Assembly: GCA_900470095.1 (NCBI GenBank)
Contig: UBZM01000020.1
Location: forward strand, 62,001-126,000
Length of the DNA: 64,000 bases
Direction of reading: 5' to 3'
DNA from: Hyphomicrobiales bacterium
GTDB taxonomy: Bacteria; Pseudomonadota; Alphaproteobacteria; Rhizobiales; Beijerinckiaceae
Numbering within the stretch: position 1 is the stretch's first letter; every line of letters starts with the position of its first letter. Position numbers and translations under genes: made by a program. The notes beneath the pieces were generated by a model. That model worked only from the letters and a program-made list of their open reading frames with translations. It was not told the origin of the DNA and searched no databases. Below, piece after piece: positions 54,385-63,757 of the stretch.

Positions 54385-54410
54385 ACCCCGGCCGCGAGGC
54401 CGGGGTTTTT
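54385..54410 (+). terminator. Intrinsic terminator after TRAP binding protein 2
   Basis: Perfect 8-bp stem CCCCGGCC / GGCCGGGG with GCGA tetraloop and five T residues. Confidence 0.9.
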
Positions 54411-54531
54411 CGCCTGCGCTGGGCATGCCGCCGGACCGGCAGCCGGCCATTGCATTGCCGCGCTTGCGGGCTAGACTCAGGGCTGGTTACGCCTTGCGCG
54501 CGTTTGCGCATCTGTTCGGGAAGTCTTGCGA

Positions 54532-54912
54532 ATGCCGCGTCTGATTGTCGGTCTGCTCGCCGTGTTCGCTGCAACGGTCCCCGCCGCGGCTCAGTCGATC
54601 GGCGAGCCCCTCCCTGGCCGCGGCGCCCCGTCGGCCAAGTTGCCTGCACCCAAGCTGGACAAGGCGACGCGTCCCTGCCCGGAATACGGCCCCGGCTATG
54701 TCAGGGTCGATGGTTCTTCGTTCTGCGTGCGCGCGGGCGGCTCGGTTCGGGCCGAATTCGGCAAGCGCTCCGATAATCGCTATGGCTCTGCGGTCGGTGC
54801 CACGGCCCAGCTCGAGGCGCGCGGCGAGTCCACCCTCGGGCCGGTGCGTGCGATCGTCCGCGGTAAGGTTCAATCCGATCGCGGCTTGCTGGGCGACAGC
54901 TTCTATCGCTGA
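54532..54912 (+). CDS. Short secreted protein resembling the N-terminus of a Porin_2 porin
   Basis: 126 aa. Signal peptide to about residue 21 (PAAAQ). A middle block CPEYGPGYVRVDGSSFCVRAGGSVRAEFG matches the start of Hyphomicrobiales porins (C-x-x-Y-G-x-G-Y-x-x-x-x-G-x-x-x-C-x-R), split here at residue 20 limits by its two cysteines at about 49 and 66. A short strand region follows and the protein ends at residue 126, while true porins run to 350-500. It could be a truncated porin or a genuine short class; the frame is intact and has its own terminator. Confidence 0.75.
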   Translation: MPRLIVGLLAVFAATVPAAAQSIGEPLPGRGAPSAKLPAPKLDKATRPCPEYGPGYVRVDGSSFCVRAGGSVRAEFGKRSDNRYGSAVGATAQLEARGESTLGPVRAIVRGKVQSDRGLLGDSFYR

Positions 54913-54938
54913 TCCCAAGGGATGCCATTCAGACGTGA

Positions 54939-54966
54939 AAAAGGCGGGGATCGCTCCCCGCCTTTT
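54939..54966. terminator. Bidirectional intrinsic terminator
   Basis: Stem AAAAGGCGGGG / CCCCGCCTTTT (11 bp) with a 6-nt loop, between the short porin-like gene (+) and dctM (-). A-run and T-run flank the stem, so it can act in both directions. Confidence 0.9.
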
Positions 54967-54986
54967 CTGTTTCCGGTGACCGGCGC

Positions 54987-56774
54987 CTATTTGAGATTGA
55001 GCGTCGGCGGGGCGTTGAGGTCGAGGCCCGGCATGCTGCCGCCTCCGCCCAGCCCCGGGATTTGGATTGAGTCGAACTGCTTGTCGATCGACTTCTGGTC
55101 GAGCTGAATGGCGGATGCCTTGTAGTGCATCACCATCTTCGGGAAGATGATGACGAGCGCCACCATGATGCACTGGATCACCACGAAGGGCACGGCGCCC
55201 CAATAGATCTGGCCGGTGGTGACGGGCTCCATCTGCAGGCCGGTGACCTTGTCCTTGTACCGGTGCTTTGGCGCGACCGAGCGCAGGAAGAACAGCGCAA
55301 AGCCGAAGGGCGGGTGCATGAAGCTCGTCTGCATGTTCACACCCAGGATGACGCCGAACCAGATCAGATCGATGCCGAGCTTCTCGGCCGCGGGGCCGAG
55401 CAGCGGCACCACGATGAAGGCCAGCTCGAAGAAATCGAGGAAGAAGGCCAGCAGGAAGACCATCACGTTGACGACGATCAGGAAGCCGGTCGCACCGCCG
55501 GGCAGCCCGACCAGCAGATGCTCGACCCAGACATGGCCGTTGACGCCGTAGAAGGTCAGCGAGAACACGCGCGCGCCGACCAGGATGAAGAGCACGAAGG
55601 CCGAGAGCTTGGCCGTCGACTCCGTCGCCTGCTTCAGCAACTCGAAGGAGAGGCGCCGCTTGCTGAAGGCGAGCAGGATCGCGCCCGCCGCGCCCATCGC
55701 TCCGCCTTCGGTCGGTGTCGCGACACCGATGAAGATCGTGCCGAGCACGAGGAAGATCAGCGCCAGCGGTGGCACCATCACGAAGATGACCTGCTCGGTC
55801 ATCCGCGACAGCAATTTGAGACCCAGCATCTTGTTGATCAGCGCGATGACCAGCGAGACGCCAACCATGATCGACATCGTCAGCACGACGAAATCGGCGC
55901 CGGCATCGACCTTGGTGTAGAGCTTCATATAGGCGTAGGCGACGCAGAAGGAGAGGATCGCGACGACCAGCAGCGAGAACCGGCGTGTCTTGCCGTCGGC
56001 ATCGCGCAGGGTCTGTGCCTCCGGCGGCAGGCCGGGCGCACGCTTCGGGTAGACGATGGTGACAAGGAAGACGTAACCGGCGTAGAGCGCGGCGAGGACG
56101 AGGCCCGGGATGAAGGCACCCTCATACATGTCGCCGACGGAGCGGCCGAGCTGGTCGGCGAGCACGATCAGAACCAGCGAAGGCGGGATGATCTGCGCCA
56201 GTGTTCCAGACGCCGCGATCACGCCTGAGGCGAGTCGGCGATCATAGCCGTAGCGCAGCATGATCGGCAGCGAGATCAGGCCCATCGAGATGACCGAGGC
56301 GGCAACCACGCCGGTCGTGGCGGCGAGCAGCGCGCCGACGAAGATCACGGCATAGGCGAGGCCGCCACGGACGGGACCGAAGAGCTGGCCGATCGTGTCG
56401 AGCAGGTCTTCCGCCATGCCCGAGCGCTCGAGCACCAATCCCATGAAGGTGAAGAAGGGAATGGCGAGCAGCACGTCATTGTTCATCGTGCCGTAGATGC
56501 GCTCCGGCAGCGCCTGCAGGAAGTTCTCCTGGAACATGCCGAGCTCGATGCCGACCAGCGCGAAGAGCAGCCCGTTGGCGGCAAGCGCGAAGGCTACGGG
56601 ATAGCCCAGCAGGAGGAAGAGCACGAGGGCGGCGAACATTACCGGCGCCATGTTGACGCGCAGAAAATCGCCGATCCCGGCGGCATGGGCGTCACCCATA
56701 TGCAGGCTGAGGAAGGCGGTCAGGGTGAGCGCGAGCAACAGCCCGGCGGCGCGCGCGAAGCGGGAAGCGGTCAT
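54987..56774 (-). CDS. dctM: TRAP transporter large permease, DctM/FcbT3 type
   Basis: Main membrane subunit of a sodium-dependent TRAP importer, 595 aa, about 12-14 helices. Seen: FFTFMGLVLERSGMAEDLL near residue 105, GALLAATTGVVAASVISMGLISLPIM near 141, AASGTLAQIIPPSLVLIVLADQLGRSVGDMYEGAFIPG near 180 (broken here by loops) and MHPPFGFALFFLRSVAP near 500. The long C-terminal tail ends in a Gly/Pro-rich stretch. GTG 56807 (overlapping dctQ by GTGA) is an in-frame alternative start. It belongs with the FcbT1-like binders on the opposite strand. Confidence 0.94.
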   Translation of the reverse strand: MTASRFARAAGLLLALTLTAFLSLHMGDAHAAGIGDFLRVNMAPVMFAALVLFLLLGYPVAFALAANGLLFALVGIELGMFQENFLQALPERIYGTMNNDVLLAIPFFTFMGLVLERSGMAEDLLDTIGQLFGPVRGGLAYAVIFVGALLAATTGVVAASVISMGLISLPIMLRYGYDRRLASGVIAASGTLAQIIPPSLVLIVLADQLGRSVGDMYEGAFIPGLVLAALYAGYVFLVTIVYPKRAPGLPPEAQTLRDADGKTRRFSLLVVAILSFCVAYAYMKLYTKVDAGADFVVLTMSIMVGVSLVIALINKMLGLKLLSRMTEQVIFVMVPPLALIFLVLGTIFIGVATPTEGGAMGAAGAILLAFSKRRLSFELLKQATESTAKLSAFVLFILVGARVFSLTFYGVNGHVWVEHLLVGLPGGATGFLIVVNVMVFLLAFFLDFFELAFIVVPLLGPAAEKLGIDLIWFGVILGVNMQTSFMHPPFGFALFFLRSVAPKHRYKDKVTGLQMEPVTTGQIYWGAVPFVVIQCIMVALVIIFPKMVMHYKASAIQLDQKSIDKQFDSIQIPGLGGGGSMPGLDLNAPPTLNLK

Positions 56775-56803
56775 CGGCGGTTTCCGGAGTTCTTCTGGGT
56801 TGC

Positions 56804-57403
56804 TCACGAAGCCAGGCCCTGGGCCTTGGCTTGATCCAGCAGGCGTTGCGCTTCTGCTTCCGCCGCGGCTGCGTGGCCGCGCAACGTCTCTTCGTCCTCC
56901 AGGAGGCCGCGCATGATCGCGATCTGCTTGATGACTTCCGAGATGCCCTGGCAGAACAGCATGAAGAAGCCAATGATCAGGAGCCCCTTGGCGGGCCATT
57001 GCGGCAGGCCGCCGGCCGAGAGCGACTGCTCGTTGACCGCGTAGGAGCGCCAGAAGAACGGCCAGGAATGGTAGATCATCAGTGCGCAGAACGGCAGCAG
57101 GAACAGGAGATGCCCGAGCAGGTCGATCCATTGCTGAACGCGCTTCGGCAGCTGGCTGTTCAGGATGTCGATGCGGATATGCTCTTTCACCTGCAGCGTC
57201 CAGGATGCGCACATCAGGAAGACGGCGCCGAACAGCATCCATTGCAGCTCGAGCCAGGCATTCGACGACATATTGAAGATCTTGCGCACGATCGCGTTTA
57301 CCGTCGCGACAATGACGGCCAGCAGGATCAGCCAGGCAACTTTCTTGCCGATCTGACCGTTGATCGCGTCGATGATGCGGCTGACCTTGAGAAGTCCCTG
57401 CAC
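56804..57403 (-). CDS. dctQ: TRAP transporter small permease, DctQ-like
   Basis: 199 aa with four helices. Seen: AWLILLAVIVATVNAIVRK near residue 24, WLELQWMLFGAVFLMCASWTL near 50 (the conserved E-x-x-x-x-x-F-G region) and HIRIDILNSQLPKRVQQWIDL near 75, the family hallmark. The C-terminal 30 residues are a charged, Ala-rich helix with many Glu and Gln. It is immediately upstream of dctM. A tandem 11-bp repeat lies 48 bp upstream of its start. Confidence 0.93.
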   Translation of the reverse strand: MQGLLKVSRIIDAINGQIGKKVAWLILLAVIVATVNAIVRKIFNMSSNAWLELQWMLFGAVFLMCASWTLQVKEHIRIDILNSQLPKRVQQWIDLLGHLLFLLPFCALMIYHSWPFFWRSYAVNEQSLSAGGLPQWPAKGLLIIGFFMLFCQGISEVIKQIAIMRGLLEDEETLRGHAAAAEAEAQRLLDQAKAQGLAS

Positions 57404-57451
57404 ACCCGCTCTCCCAGATTATGAATGCACGCGGCGCATGAGGGCCATGTC

Positions 57452-57473
57452 GCGCTGGTTATGCGCTGGTTAT
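57452..57473. repeat. Tandem 11-bp direct repeat upstream of dctQ
   Basis: GCGCTGGTTAT twice with no spacer (minus strand ATAACCAGCGC twice). One helical turn per unit suits a regulator binding side by side on one face of the DNA. Confidence 0.6.
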
Positions 57474-57521
57474 ACGAAGGTCTGGAGCAGCACAAGATTA
57501 CGCAGGGCGACGGGTTGAGGA

Positions 57522-58712
57522 TCAGCTGTGTCGCCGGAAGCTGCTGAAACGCAAGGAAAATAGCCCGATCGCCATCATCAGCCACATCGTCGCGATCAGG
57601 GACTGCGGCCAAAGTATGACAAGCCAACTGATCACGATCGTCGCCAGCGCGCCGACACCGAGCTGGATGGCTCCCATCAATCCGGCTGCGGAGCCCGCAA
57701 GCTCGGGTTTGGCGGAGAGCGCTGCAGCGGCCGCCCCGGGAATTGTCAGCCCATTGCCGACCGAGCTGATCGCCAGCGGCAGGAAGAGGGTCAGCGGCGT
57801 CCAGTAATCGCTCATCGCGAACAGCATCGCGATGCTCATCATCACGACAGAAATGATCAGGCCAGTCCGCACCAGCGGAGCAGCCCCGCGCCTGACCGCG
57901 AGCCGCGACATTGCGAAGTTCCCGACCATGTAGCCGAACGCGCTCAGGATGAAGTAGGCGCCATAGACATCCGAGCCCCGGCCCATCGTCTCGACAACGA
58001 TGAAAGGGGCACCGGCGACAAAGGCGAAGAACGCTGCCGATGTCATCGAAAGCGCGATGACATTGACGATGAACTCCCGGTCGAGCGCCAGGAGCGGGAA
58101 GGAGCGGAAGACGCCGAGCAGCGATGTCCTGACGCCGACATTCGGAGCGGTTTCCGGCAACCGGGCTGCCGTCAGCAGGAGAACGAGCACGCCGGCTGCG
58201 GTCATCGCCCAGAAAATCATCCGCCAGCCGAACCAGGTTTCGATATGGCCGCCGAGATAGGGCGCGATCATCGGCGCCACCACCATGACCATGGTGACGC
58301 TGGCGATTTGGCTCGCCGCCTCGTCGCGATGGGCGCTGTCGCGAATGATGGCACGGGCGAGCGCGAAGGTCGTACCGGCACCTGCGCCCTCCAGCACGCG
58401 CGCCGCCAGCAGGACTTCGGTGGTGGGGGCCAATGCTCCGAGGATCGAGCCGAGAATGAAGACGATGATTCCGGCATTGACGCAGGGGCGCCGCCCGAAG
58501 CGGTCGGAGAGGGGGCCGATCAGCAACTGGATCAGCGCGACCGAGACGAGGTACAGCGTGAGCGTGAGCTGGATCGTCGCGTAGTTCGTGCCGAAATGGC
58601 GCGCCACGGCCGGTGTCGCAGGCGCGAGAAGGTTGAGGGCGATCGGCTGCAGGGTCGAGATCGCGACGAGGACGAGCAGGGCGGGCTTCGCTGCGACAGG
58701 CTGGCCGCTCAT
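57522..58712 (-). CDS. MFS drug-resistance transporter, Bcr/CflA family
   Basis: 12-helix exporter of 396 aa. Seen: LIQLLIGPLSDRFGRRPCVNAG near residue 56 (motif A), RVLEGAGAGTTFALARAIIRD near 108 (the Bcr family R-x-x-Q/E-G block) and APMIAPYLGGHIETWFGWR near 152. Its ATG overlaps the stop of the EamA transporter gene by 4 bp, so the two exporters are translated together. Confidence 0.94.
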   Translation of the reverse strand: MSGQPVAAKPALLVLVAISTLQPIALNLLAPATPAVARHFGTNYATIQLTLTLYLVSVALIQLLIGPLSDRFGRRPCVNAGIIVFILGSILGALAPTTEVLLAARVLEGAGAGTTFALARAIIRDSAHRDEAASQIASVTMVMVVAPMIAPYLGGHIETWFGWRMIFWAMTAAGVLVLLLTAARLPETAPNVGVRTSLLGVFRSFPLLALDREFIVNVIALSMTSAAFFAFVAGAPFIVVETMGRGSDVYGAYFILSAFGYMVGNFAMSRLAVRRGAAPLVRTGLIISVVMMSIAMLFAMSDYWTPLTLFLPLAISSVGNGLTIPGAAAAALSAKPELAGSAAGLMGAIQLGVGALATIVISWLVILWPQSLIATMWLMMAIGLFSLRFSSFRRHS

Positions 58713-59611
58713 GACGGCGTGCCGCCCTCGATCTTCAGCTTGGCGCTGGGAGCGACGCGCTGGCGATGCAGGGTGTAGAGGCCGCTGCCGGCGATCAGCG
58801 CGATGCCGGTCACGGCCCAGGCGTCGGGAACCTCACCCCAGAGCAGGTATCCGATCAGCACCGCGAAGGCGACGCCGGAATAGCGGTAGCCGGTGACGAC
58901 CCCGACATCGGTGTTCCGGAAGGCGTTGACGATGCAGAAGCTACCGAGCGAAACCAGCACGGCCGCGCCGCCGACATAGAGGGTCTCGATGCGGCGGATC
59001 GGCACCCAGGTTTCGAAGAAGCCGAGGGTGAATGCGGATAGTCCGACAATGATCGTTGCGGTGAGCGAGATCACCGTCGAGGGAACGTGGTTGCCGATCC
59101 TGCGGGTGACGAGATCACGGATCGCGGCCAATATGGCGCTGACGAGTGCCGTGATCGCGGCGATGTTCATGTGCTCGGGCGTCGGCCGGATGACCACCAG
59201 CACGCCGATGAAGCCAACCATGACGGCGACGGTCCGGCGCCAGCCGACCTTCTCGATGCCGAGCACCACCGCGAGCACGAGGATGATGAGCGGGGAGGCC
59301 ATCAGGATCGCGGTGATGTTCCCGAGCGGGAGCTTGGCCAGCGACCAGATGAAGATCAGGGCGATCGCGGCCTCGATCATCCCGCGCAGCAGCAGCAGCG
59401 GCCTGAACATTTCGCCGAGCTTGCGCGCCTCGCCCATGAACCAGACCATCGCGAGGGCTGTCGTCACCGCAAAGGCGGCCCGCAGCGAGATTGCCTGCCC
59501 GACGGGGTAGGCTTCGCGTGCCAGCTTCATGAGCGCGTCGTTGCAGGTGAAGAGAAGCATCGCCAGCAGCATGGCGATGATTCCGCGACGATTTTCGGCT
59601 GAACTGGCCAA
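58709..59611 (-). CDS. EamA/DMT-family transporter
   Basis: 300 aa, ten helices in two EamA repeats. Seen: FTCNDALMKLAREAYPVGQAISLRA near residue 21 split by the first loop, LAKLPLGNITAILMASPLIILVLAVV near 99, and the second repeat YRYSGVAFAVLIGYLLWGEVPDAW near 245. Substrate unknown; family members export amino acids or metabolites. It is followed by the Bcr/CflA gene in the same operon and preceded at 63 bp by solA on the same strand. Confidence 0.93.
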   Translation of the reverse strand: MASSAENRRGIIAMLLAMLLFTCNDALMKLAREAYPVGQAISLRAAFAVTTALAMVWFMGEARKLGEMFRPLLLLRGMIEAAIALIFIWSLAKLPLGNITAILMASPLIILVLAVVLGIEKVGWRRTVAVMVGFIGVLVVIRPTPEHMNIAAITALVSAILAAIRDLVTRRIGNHVPSTVISLTATIIVGLSAFTLGFFETWVPIRRIETLYVGGAAVLVSLGSFCIVNAFRNTDVGVVTGYRYSGVAFAVLIGYLLWGEVPDAWAVTGIALIAGSGLYTLHRQRVAPSAKLKIEGGTPS

Positions 59612-59674
59612 GGCAAGGTCCTGGTGGCGTCGAGAGACCGTCGCGCAGGCGTTCTGCGCCGGGCTCGCGGCGGC

Positions 59675-60817
59675 TCACGCTTCCGGAAAGCGGCTGAGCG
59701 AGAAGGGTTTGAGATCGAAAGCGGATTGGCCGGTGGTGGAGAGGTCGGCGAGGATTTCGCCGATGGCGCTGGCGAATTTGTAGCCATGGCCGGAACAGGC
59801 GGATGCGAACACGGCCTGCGGCACGCCCGGCACGGCGTCGATCACGAAATCCTCGTCCGGCGTCACGGTGTAGACGCAACCCTTCAGGCTGAGCGGTTCT
59901 CCGGCGGCATCGGGCAGGTAGCGGGCCAGGCAATCGCGGATCAGCGCCACCTGGCGCGGGCTCGGTGTGCGGTCCGGCTCGCGCGGATCCATCGGCTCGC
60001 GCCCGAAATGCGGGCCGCCGAGCTTGAAGCCCGGATGCTCGTAGAGCGGAAAGCCGTAGAAGGTGCCTTCCTCGACACTGAGGATGAAAACGGGGAAGGC
60101 GCCAGGGCGATACAGCTCCGGCCGCCGCGTCGTGAACCAGCCGATCGCCTGCCGCACGGTCGAGACATTCGCGACCAGCGCCGGGACGGCGTCGGCGATC
60201 CAGCCGCCGGAGGTGATCACCAGCCGGCCAGCGGAATAGGTGCCTCGCTCTGTGCGCACGACCACGCCGCCTTGCGCGGTCGGTGCCCAGTCGAGCAGCG
60301 GCTCATTGGTCCGGATCTCGGCGCCGCGCGATTGGGCGAGGCCGACATGGGCATAGATCGCCTTCTCGGAGGCGACGAACCCGCCATCGGTCTGCCAGAG
60401 ACCGACATGTCCAGCCGGCAGCTGAAAGCCAGGGAAACGGCGCGCGATCTCCGGGCCCGAGAGCACCTCATGCGTCAACCCGTGGTCGAGGCAGGAGCGC
60501 AGCGAGGACTCGACCGGCCCGGCACCTTCGGGGGCGAGATCGAGCGAACCGGTGACGTGCAGCAACTGCATACCCGCTTCCGCGCCGGTCTCGGACCAGA
60601 GCTGATGCGCGCGCCGGACGATCGGCACGTAATGCGAGCCTTCGAAATAGGCGAGGCGGATGATCCGCGTCATGCCATGTGACGAGCCCATCGCATGGCC
60701 GAGGTCGAAGCGCTCGAGGCCAAGGACCTTCAGTCCGCGCCGCGCGAGATGCCAGCAGGCGGCGGAGCCCATGGCACCGACACCGGCAACGATCACGTCG
60801 TAGCTATGACTGGTCAT
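59675..60817 (-). CDS. solA: SolA-like oxidase (N-methyltryptophan/monomeric sarcosine oxidase family)
   Basis: Flavoprotein amine oxidase of 380 aa. FAD motif VIVAGVGAMGSAACWHLARRG at residues 8-28, SSHGMTRIIRLAY near 45 (FAD/active-site Arg) and Cys314 in LKGCVYTVTPDEDFVID, the residue that binds FAD covalently in the family. Product may be formaldehyde plus a primary amine. It lies upstream of two exporter genes on the same strand, with only 63 bp between. Exact substrate is uncertain. Confidence 0.92.
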   Translation of the reverse strand: MTSHSYDVIVAGVGAMGSAACWHLARRGLKVLGLERFDLGHAMGSSHGMTRIIRLAYFEGSHYVPIVRRAHQLWSETGAEAGMQLLHVTGSLDLAPEGAGPVESSLRSCLDHGLTHEVLSGPEIARRFPGFQLPAGHVGLWQTDGGFVASEKAIYAHVGLAQSRGAEIRTNEPLLDWAPTAQGGVVVRTERGTYSAGRLVITSGGWIADAVPALVANVSTVRQAIGWFTTRRPELYRPGAFPVFILSVEEGTFYGFPLYEHPGFKLGGPHFGREPMDPREPDRTPSPRQVALIRDCLARYLPDAAGEPLSLKGCVYTVTPDEDFVIDAVPGVPQAVFASACSGHGYKFASAIGEILADLSTTGQSAFDLKPFSLSRFPEA

Positions 60818-61029
60818 GGGCTGGCCTGGGGGAGGGCGATGCGGATGACCAGAGCTTTAGCTGCAGCCTCGCATCGGGTCCATGCCGGTCCGGGACGGCG
60901 AATCCCGCTTCCGGCGCATGGCCTTTCGCGTTTTCGAGCTTTCCCTGGGGCAAGTCGCGGCTTCGGGAGAAGCTTTGTTAACATTGCCCGACCATAAAGG
61001 TTCGACTTTGCGCTGTCCGGGATTGGCTG

Positions 61030-62802
61030 ATGTTTCGCGAAAGGGTCCGGCGCTGGTTGGGCACCCAAGACCGTACGGTTGCAGCCGGGCCTGTCGTTAC
61101 AGCTGATCCTGCCTCACCGGCAGAGGCGCTTGAACTTCCCGATCCGCTTGACGATGCCTCGATCCGCGAAGCCGTCAATGCGCTGGAGCAGGATGTCGTT
61201 GCCGCCCTGCGGCGCCTCACCGGGCGCCTGTATGAGGCAGAGCACACCTCGAGCCAGGCCGAGGGTGGCTCGATCGGCATCCACAGGCGCACCGGCGATC
61301 TGAGGCAGGCGGCCGAGACGGCCAGCATGAATTCGAGCGCGCTCGCGACCGCCACCCAGCAGGTCTCTGACGCGGCCGAGCAGGTCGGCAGCTCGATGAA
61401 CGGCGCGCGCGACATGCTGGAGGCCGCGGCCATGCGGGCCGGCGAGGCGACGCAGATGATGACCGGCCTCGCCACCGCCACGGTCGAGATCCGCAGCATC
61501 GTCGATTCCATTGCCGAGATCGCGCGCCAGACCAACCTGCTCGCCTTGAATGCGACCATCGAAGCGGCGCGCGCCGGCGAGGCCGGCCGCGGCTTCGGCG
61601 TCGTTGCCCAGGAAGTGAAGGCGCTCTCCATCGAGGTGCGTGACGCGGTCGATCATATCCGCAACCGGGTCGATCGGTTGACCCAGACGGCCCAGGGGTC
61701 GGCTGCGATCGTCACCGACGCGCTGCAGATGGTCCGGGATGTCAATCCGGTGATCGCGGCCATCGGCAGCGCCTCGCATGAGCAGGCAGCGGCGGCCGCG
61801 GAACTCTCGCGCAGCGCCGACGAGACGGCCCGCTTCATCGATACGGTCTCCCGGCAGGTCGGCGAGATCGACGAAATGGCTCTGGGCGCGGCGGCTCGCA
61901 GTGCCGAGGCGCGCGCCGCCATGTCGGATGGCGCAAGGCAGGCCGAAGGGCTGATGGGGCGTTTCGTCCCGTTGCTCCGGCACACGGTCTTCGCCGACCG
62001 CCGCCAGCATGACAGGTTCCCTGCCGAGTATCCGGTCGAGGGACGCTTCGGCGCCAAGACCTTCAGCGCGCAGACGATCGACCTCGGGCTGGGGGGAACG
62101 CTGCTGCTCGCTCAATCCGATCCCGGCATCCGCCCAGGCACGGGCGGGACGATCGCCATCGGCGGCTTGCCGCCATTGGCCTGCCGCCTGATGGCGTCGA
62201 GCCAGCTCGGTCTGCACGTCGCCTTCGGCGAAGCGACGGTCAGGGAGCATGAGCCCCTGCGCCGTCTTCTCGACGAAATCGAAGAATCCTATCGGCCACT
62301 GATCGAACGCGCGCAGCTTTTCGCGGTGCGCCTGGGCACTCTCTTCGAGCAGGCGCTGCGGGACGGGACACTGTCGGAAGCCCAGCTCTTCGACGTCAAC
62401 TACCTGCCCGTGCCGGAAACCGAGCCACAGCAATACACGAACAGCGCGTTGCCGGCCCTCGAGGCGCTGCTGCCGCCGGTGCTTGCCGAGCAACTGGCGG
62501 GTGATCCGCGTCTGGTCTTTGCCCTGCCGATCGATCGCAACGGCTATATTCCGGTGCATCATCCCGAATTCGCCCATCCGCAGCGCAAGGGGGATCCAGC
62601 CTGGAATGCGCCGCATAGCCGCAACCGCCGCATGTTCCACGATCGCGCCGGCATCATGTCGGCCCGCTCGGTGCGCCCCTTCCTCGTTCAGTCCTACCGG
62701 CGCGACATGGGCGACGTTACTCAGCTCATGCGCGAGGTCGATGCGCCGCTCCGTGTGAACGGTCGCCATTGGGGCGGCGTGCGGATGGCCTACCGGATGT
62801 AA
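61030..62802 (+). CDS. Soluble methyl-accepting chemotaxis-type protein with PilZ and C-terminal sensor-like domain
   Basis: 590 aa with no signal peptide or membrane helix. Residues 50-310 form a long coiled coil with the MCP signalling tip [20 protein letters not shown] and [18 protein letters not shown] (161-200). Residues 322-410 resemble a PilZ domain with RQHDR (325-329) and DLGLGG (351-356), so c-di-GMP binding is possible. The last 90 residues (about 500-590) show [28 protein letters not shown] and [12 protein letters not shown], a pattern known from the ligand domain of many MCPs. The sensor follows the signalling domain, the reverse of the usual order. Probably cytoplasmic. Confidence 0.88.
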   Translation: MFRERVRRWLGTQDRTVAAGPVVTADPASPAEALELPDPLDDASIREAVNALEQDVVAALRRLTGRLYEAEHTSSQAEGGSIGIHRRTGDLRQAAETASMNSSALATATQQVSDAAEQVGSSMNGARDMLEAAAMRAGEATQMMTGLATATVEIRSIVDSIAEIARQTNLLALNATIEAARAGEAGRGFGVVAQEVKALSIEVRDAVDHIRNRVDRLTQTAQGSAAIVTDALQMVRDVNPVIAAIGSASHEQAAAAAELSRSADETARFIDTVSRQVGEIDEMALGAAARSAEARAAMSDGARQAEGLMGRFVPLLRHTVFADRRQHDRFPAEYPVEGRFGAKTFSAQTIDLGLGGTLLLAQSDPGIRPGTGGTIAIGGLPPLACRLMASSQLGLHVAFGEATVREHEPLRRLLDEIEESYRPLIERAQLFAVRLGTLFEQALRDGTLSEAQLFDVNYLPVPETEPQQYTNSALPALEALLPPVLAEQLAGDPRLVFALPIDRNGYIPVHHPEFAHPQRKGDPAWNAPHSRNRRMFHDRAGIMSARSVRPFLVQSYRRDMGDVTQLMREVDAPLRVNGRHWGGVRMAYRM

Positions 62803-62928
62803 GCAGGCCATTGCGCCTCCGTGACGGGCCGGGGCGATCTGAAGGCGAATGCGTCCTCTGCATGCTCGTCCTTGCGCCGGGCCGTCGGATCGCCGAAAGA
62901 GCTCGGCCGTGAATGGAAGAGCACCGGC

Positions 62929-63462
62929 ATGCCGCCGCCCATCAAAGTCGAACTGCACCCCCATGATCCCCATTGGTCCAAACTCGCGGAGCGTGAGGCA
63001 GAACGTCTCGCTGAGGCCATCGGGCCATACCTGCTCATCGTTCATCACGTCGGTTCGACAGCCATCCCGGCCATTCACGCCAAGCCGATTCTGGACCTGA
63101 TCCCCGTCGTCACGAGCCTTGCGGCGCTGGACGCCCGGCAAGGCGAGCTGGAAACGCGCGGCTACGAATGGTGGGGAGAGCTTGGCTTGGCCGGCCGGCG
63201 CTACCTCACGAAATCCGATGAGGAAACCGGACGGAGGCTCGTCCAGCTCCATTGCTACCCTGAAGGCTGCTCAGAGATCACCCGGCATCTGGTGTTCCGC
63301 GATTATCTCCGCGCACATCCCGACATCGCAGCCGCTTATGATCGCGTGAAGGCGGATTGCCGGAGCCGGCATCCCGACGACTCCCATGCCTACGGTGACT
63401 GCAAGGATACGTGGATCAGGCAGGCGGAGGCGGATGCCCTCGCGTGGCATCAAAGCCACTGA
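62929..63462 (+). CDS. GrpB/UPF0157 nucleotidyltransferase-fold protein
   Basis: 177 aa. Seen: HVGSTAIPAIHAKPILDLIPVV near residue 40 (H-x-G-S-T-x-x-x-G-x-x-A-K-P-x-x-D, the GrpB core, with Ala for Gly) and HLVFRDYLRAHPDIAAAYDRVK near 125. The family has a minimal nucleotidyltransferase fold; function is unclear. ATG 62929 with GGAAGAG upstream is chosen over the frame start at 62821. Confidence 0.93.
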   Translation: MPPPIKVELHPHDPHWSKLAEREAERLAEAIGPYLLIVHHVGSTAIPAIHAKPILDLIPVVTSLAALDARQGELETRGYEWWGELGLAGRRYLTKSDEETGRRLVQLHCYPEGCSEITRHLVFRDYLRAHPDIAAAYDRVKADCRSRHPDDSHAYGDCKDTWIRQAEADALAWHQSH

Positions 63463-63530
63463 GCCTGGAGATGTCTTCGGGACCAGTCGGCCCGGCCTGA
63501 GCGGCACGGGCCGGCCTCAGCAAGGCCCTC

Positions 63531-63755
63531 TCAGAAGCTGACCCTGACCTGGGCCTGGCCGCCGAGGCGGTTCGTGTTGCCGGAGAGTTCGCCGTCGAGG
63601 CGGGCGCCGAGCGTCACGGCGGGGCTGAGTTTGAGGTCGAGCCCGGCGGCAAGCAGCGCGCTGTTGCGGGCGGGCCTGGCGCCCTCGATCGCAAATCCCG
63701 AACCGGTCAGGCCGGCACTCGAGGCGGAGAGGCCGGCATCGCGCTGGTCGTAATG
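63531..63755 (-). pseudogene. C-terminal remnant of an autotransporter beta-barrel protein
   Basis: 75 codons in an open minus-strand frame with no start codon: HYDQRDAGLSASSAG, then GLDLKLSPAVTLGARLDGEL and SGNTNRLGGQAQVRVSF followed by TGA. Alternating strands, the Y-D-Q-R and S-G-N-T patterns and the terminal Phe are those of autotransporter barrels. The rest of the gene is missing; upstream DNA is moaA, with its stop 2 bp away. It is a scrap left by a deletion or rearrangement. Confidence 0.75.
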
Positions 63756-63757
63756 CG

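Noticed and set aside
63488-63520. GC-rich stem CGGCCCG / CGGGCCG after grpB
   Set aside because: Only 7 bp with several alternative pairings and no T-run; terminator function not supported.
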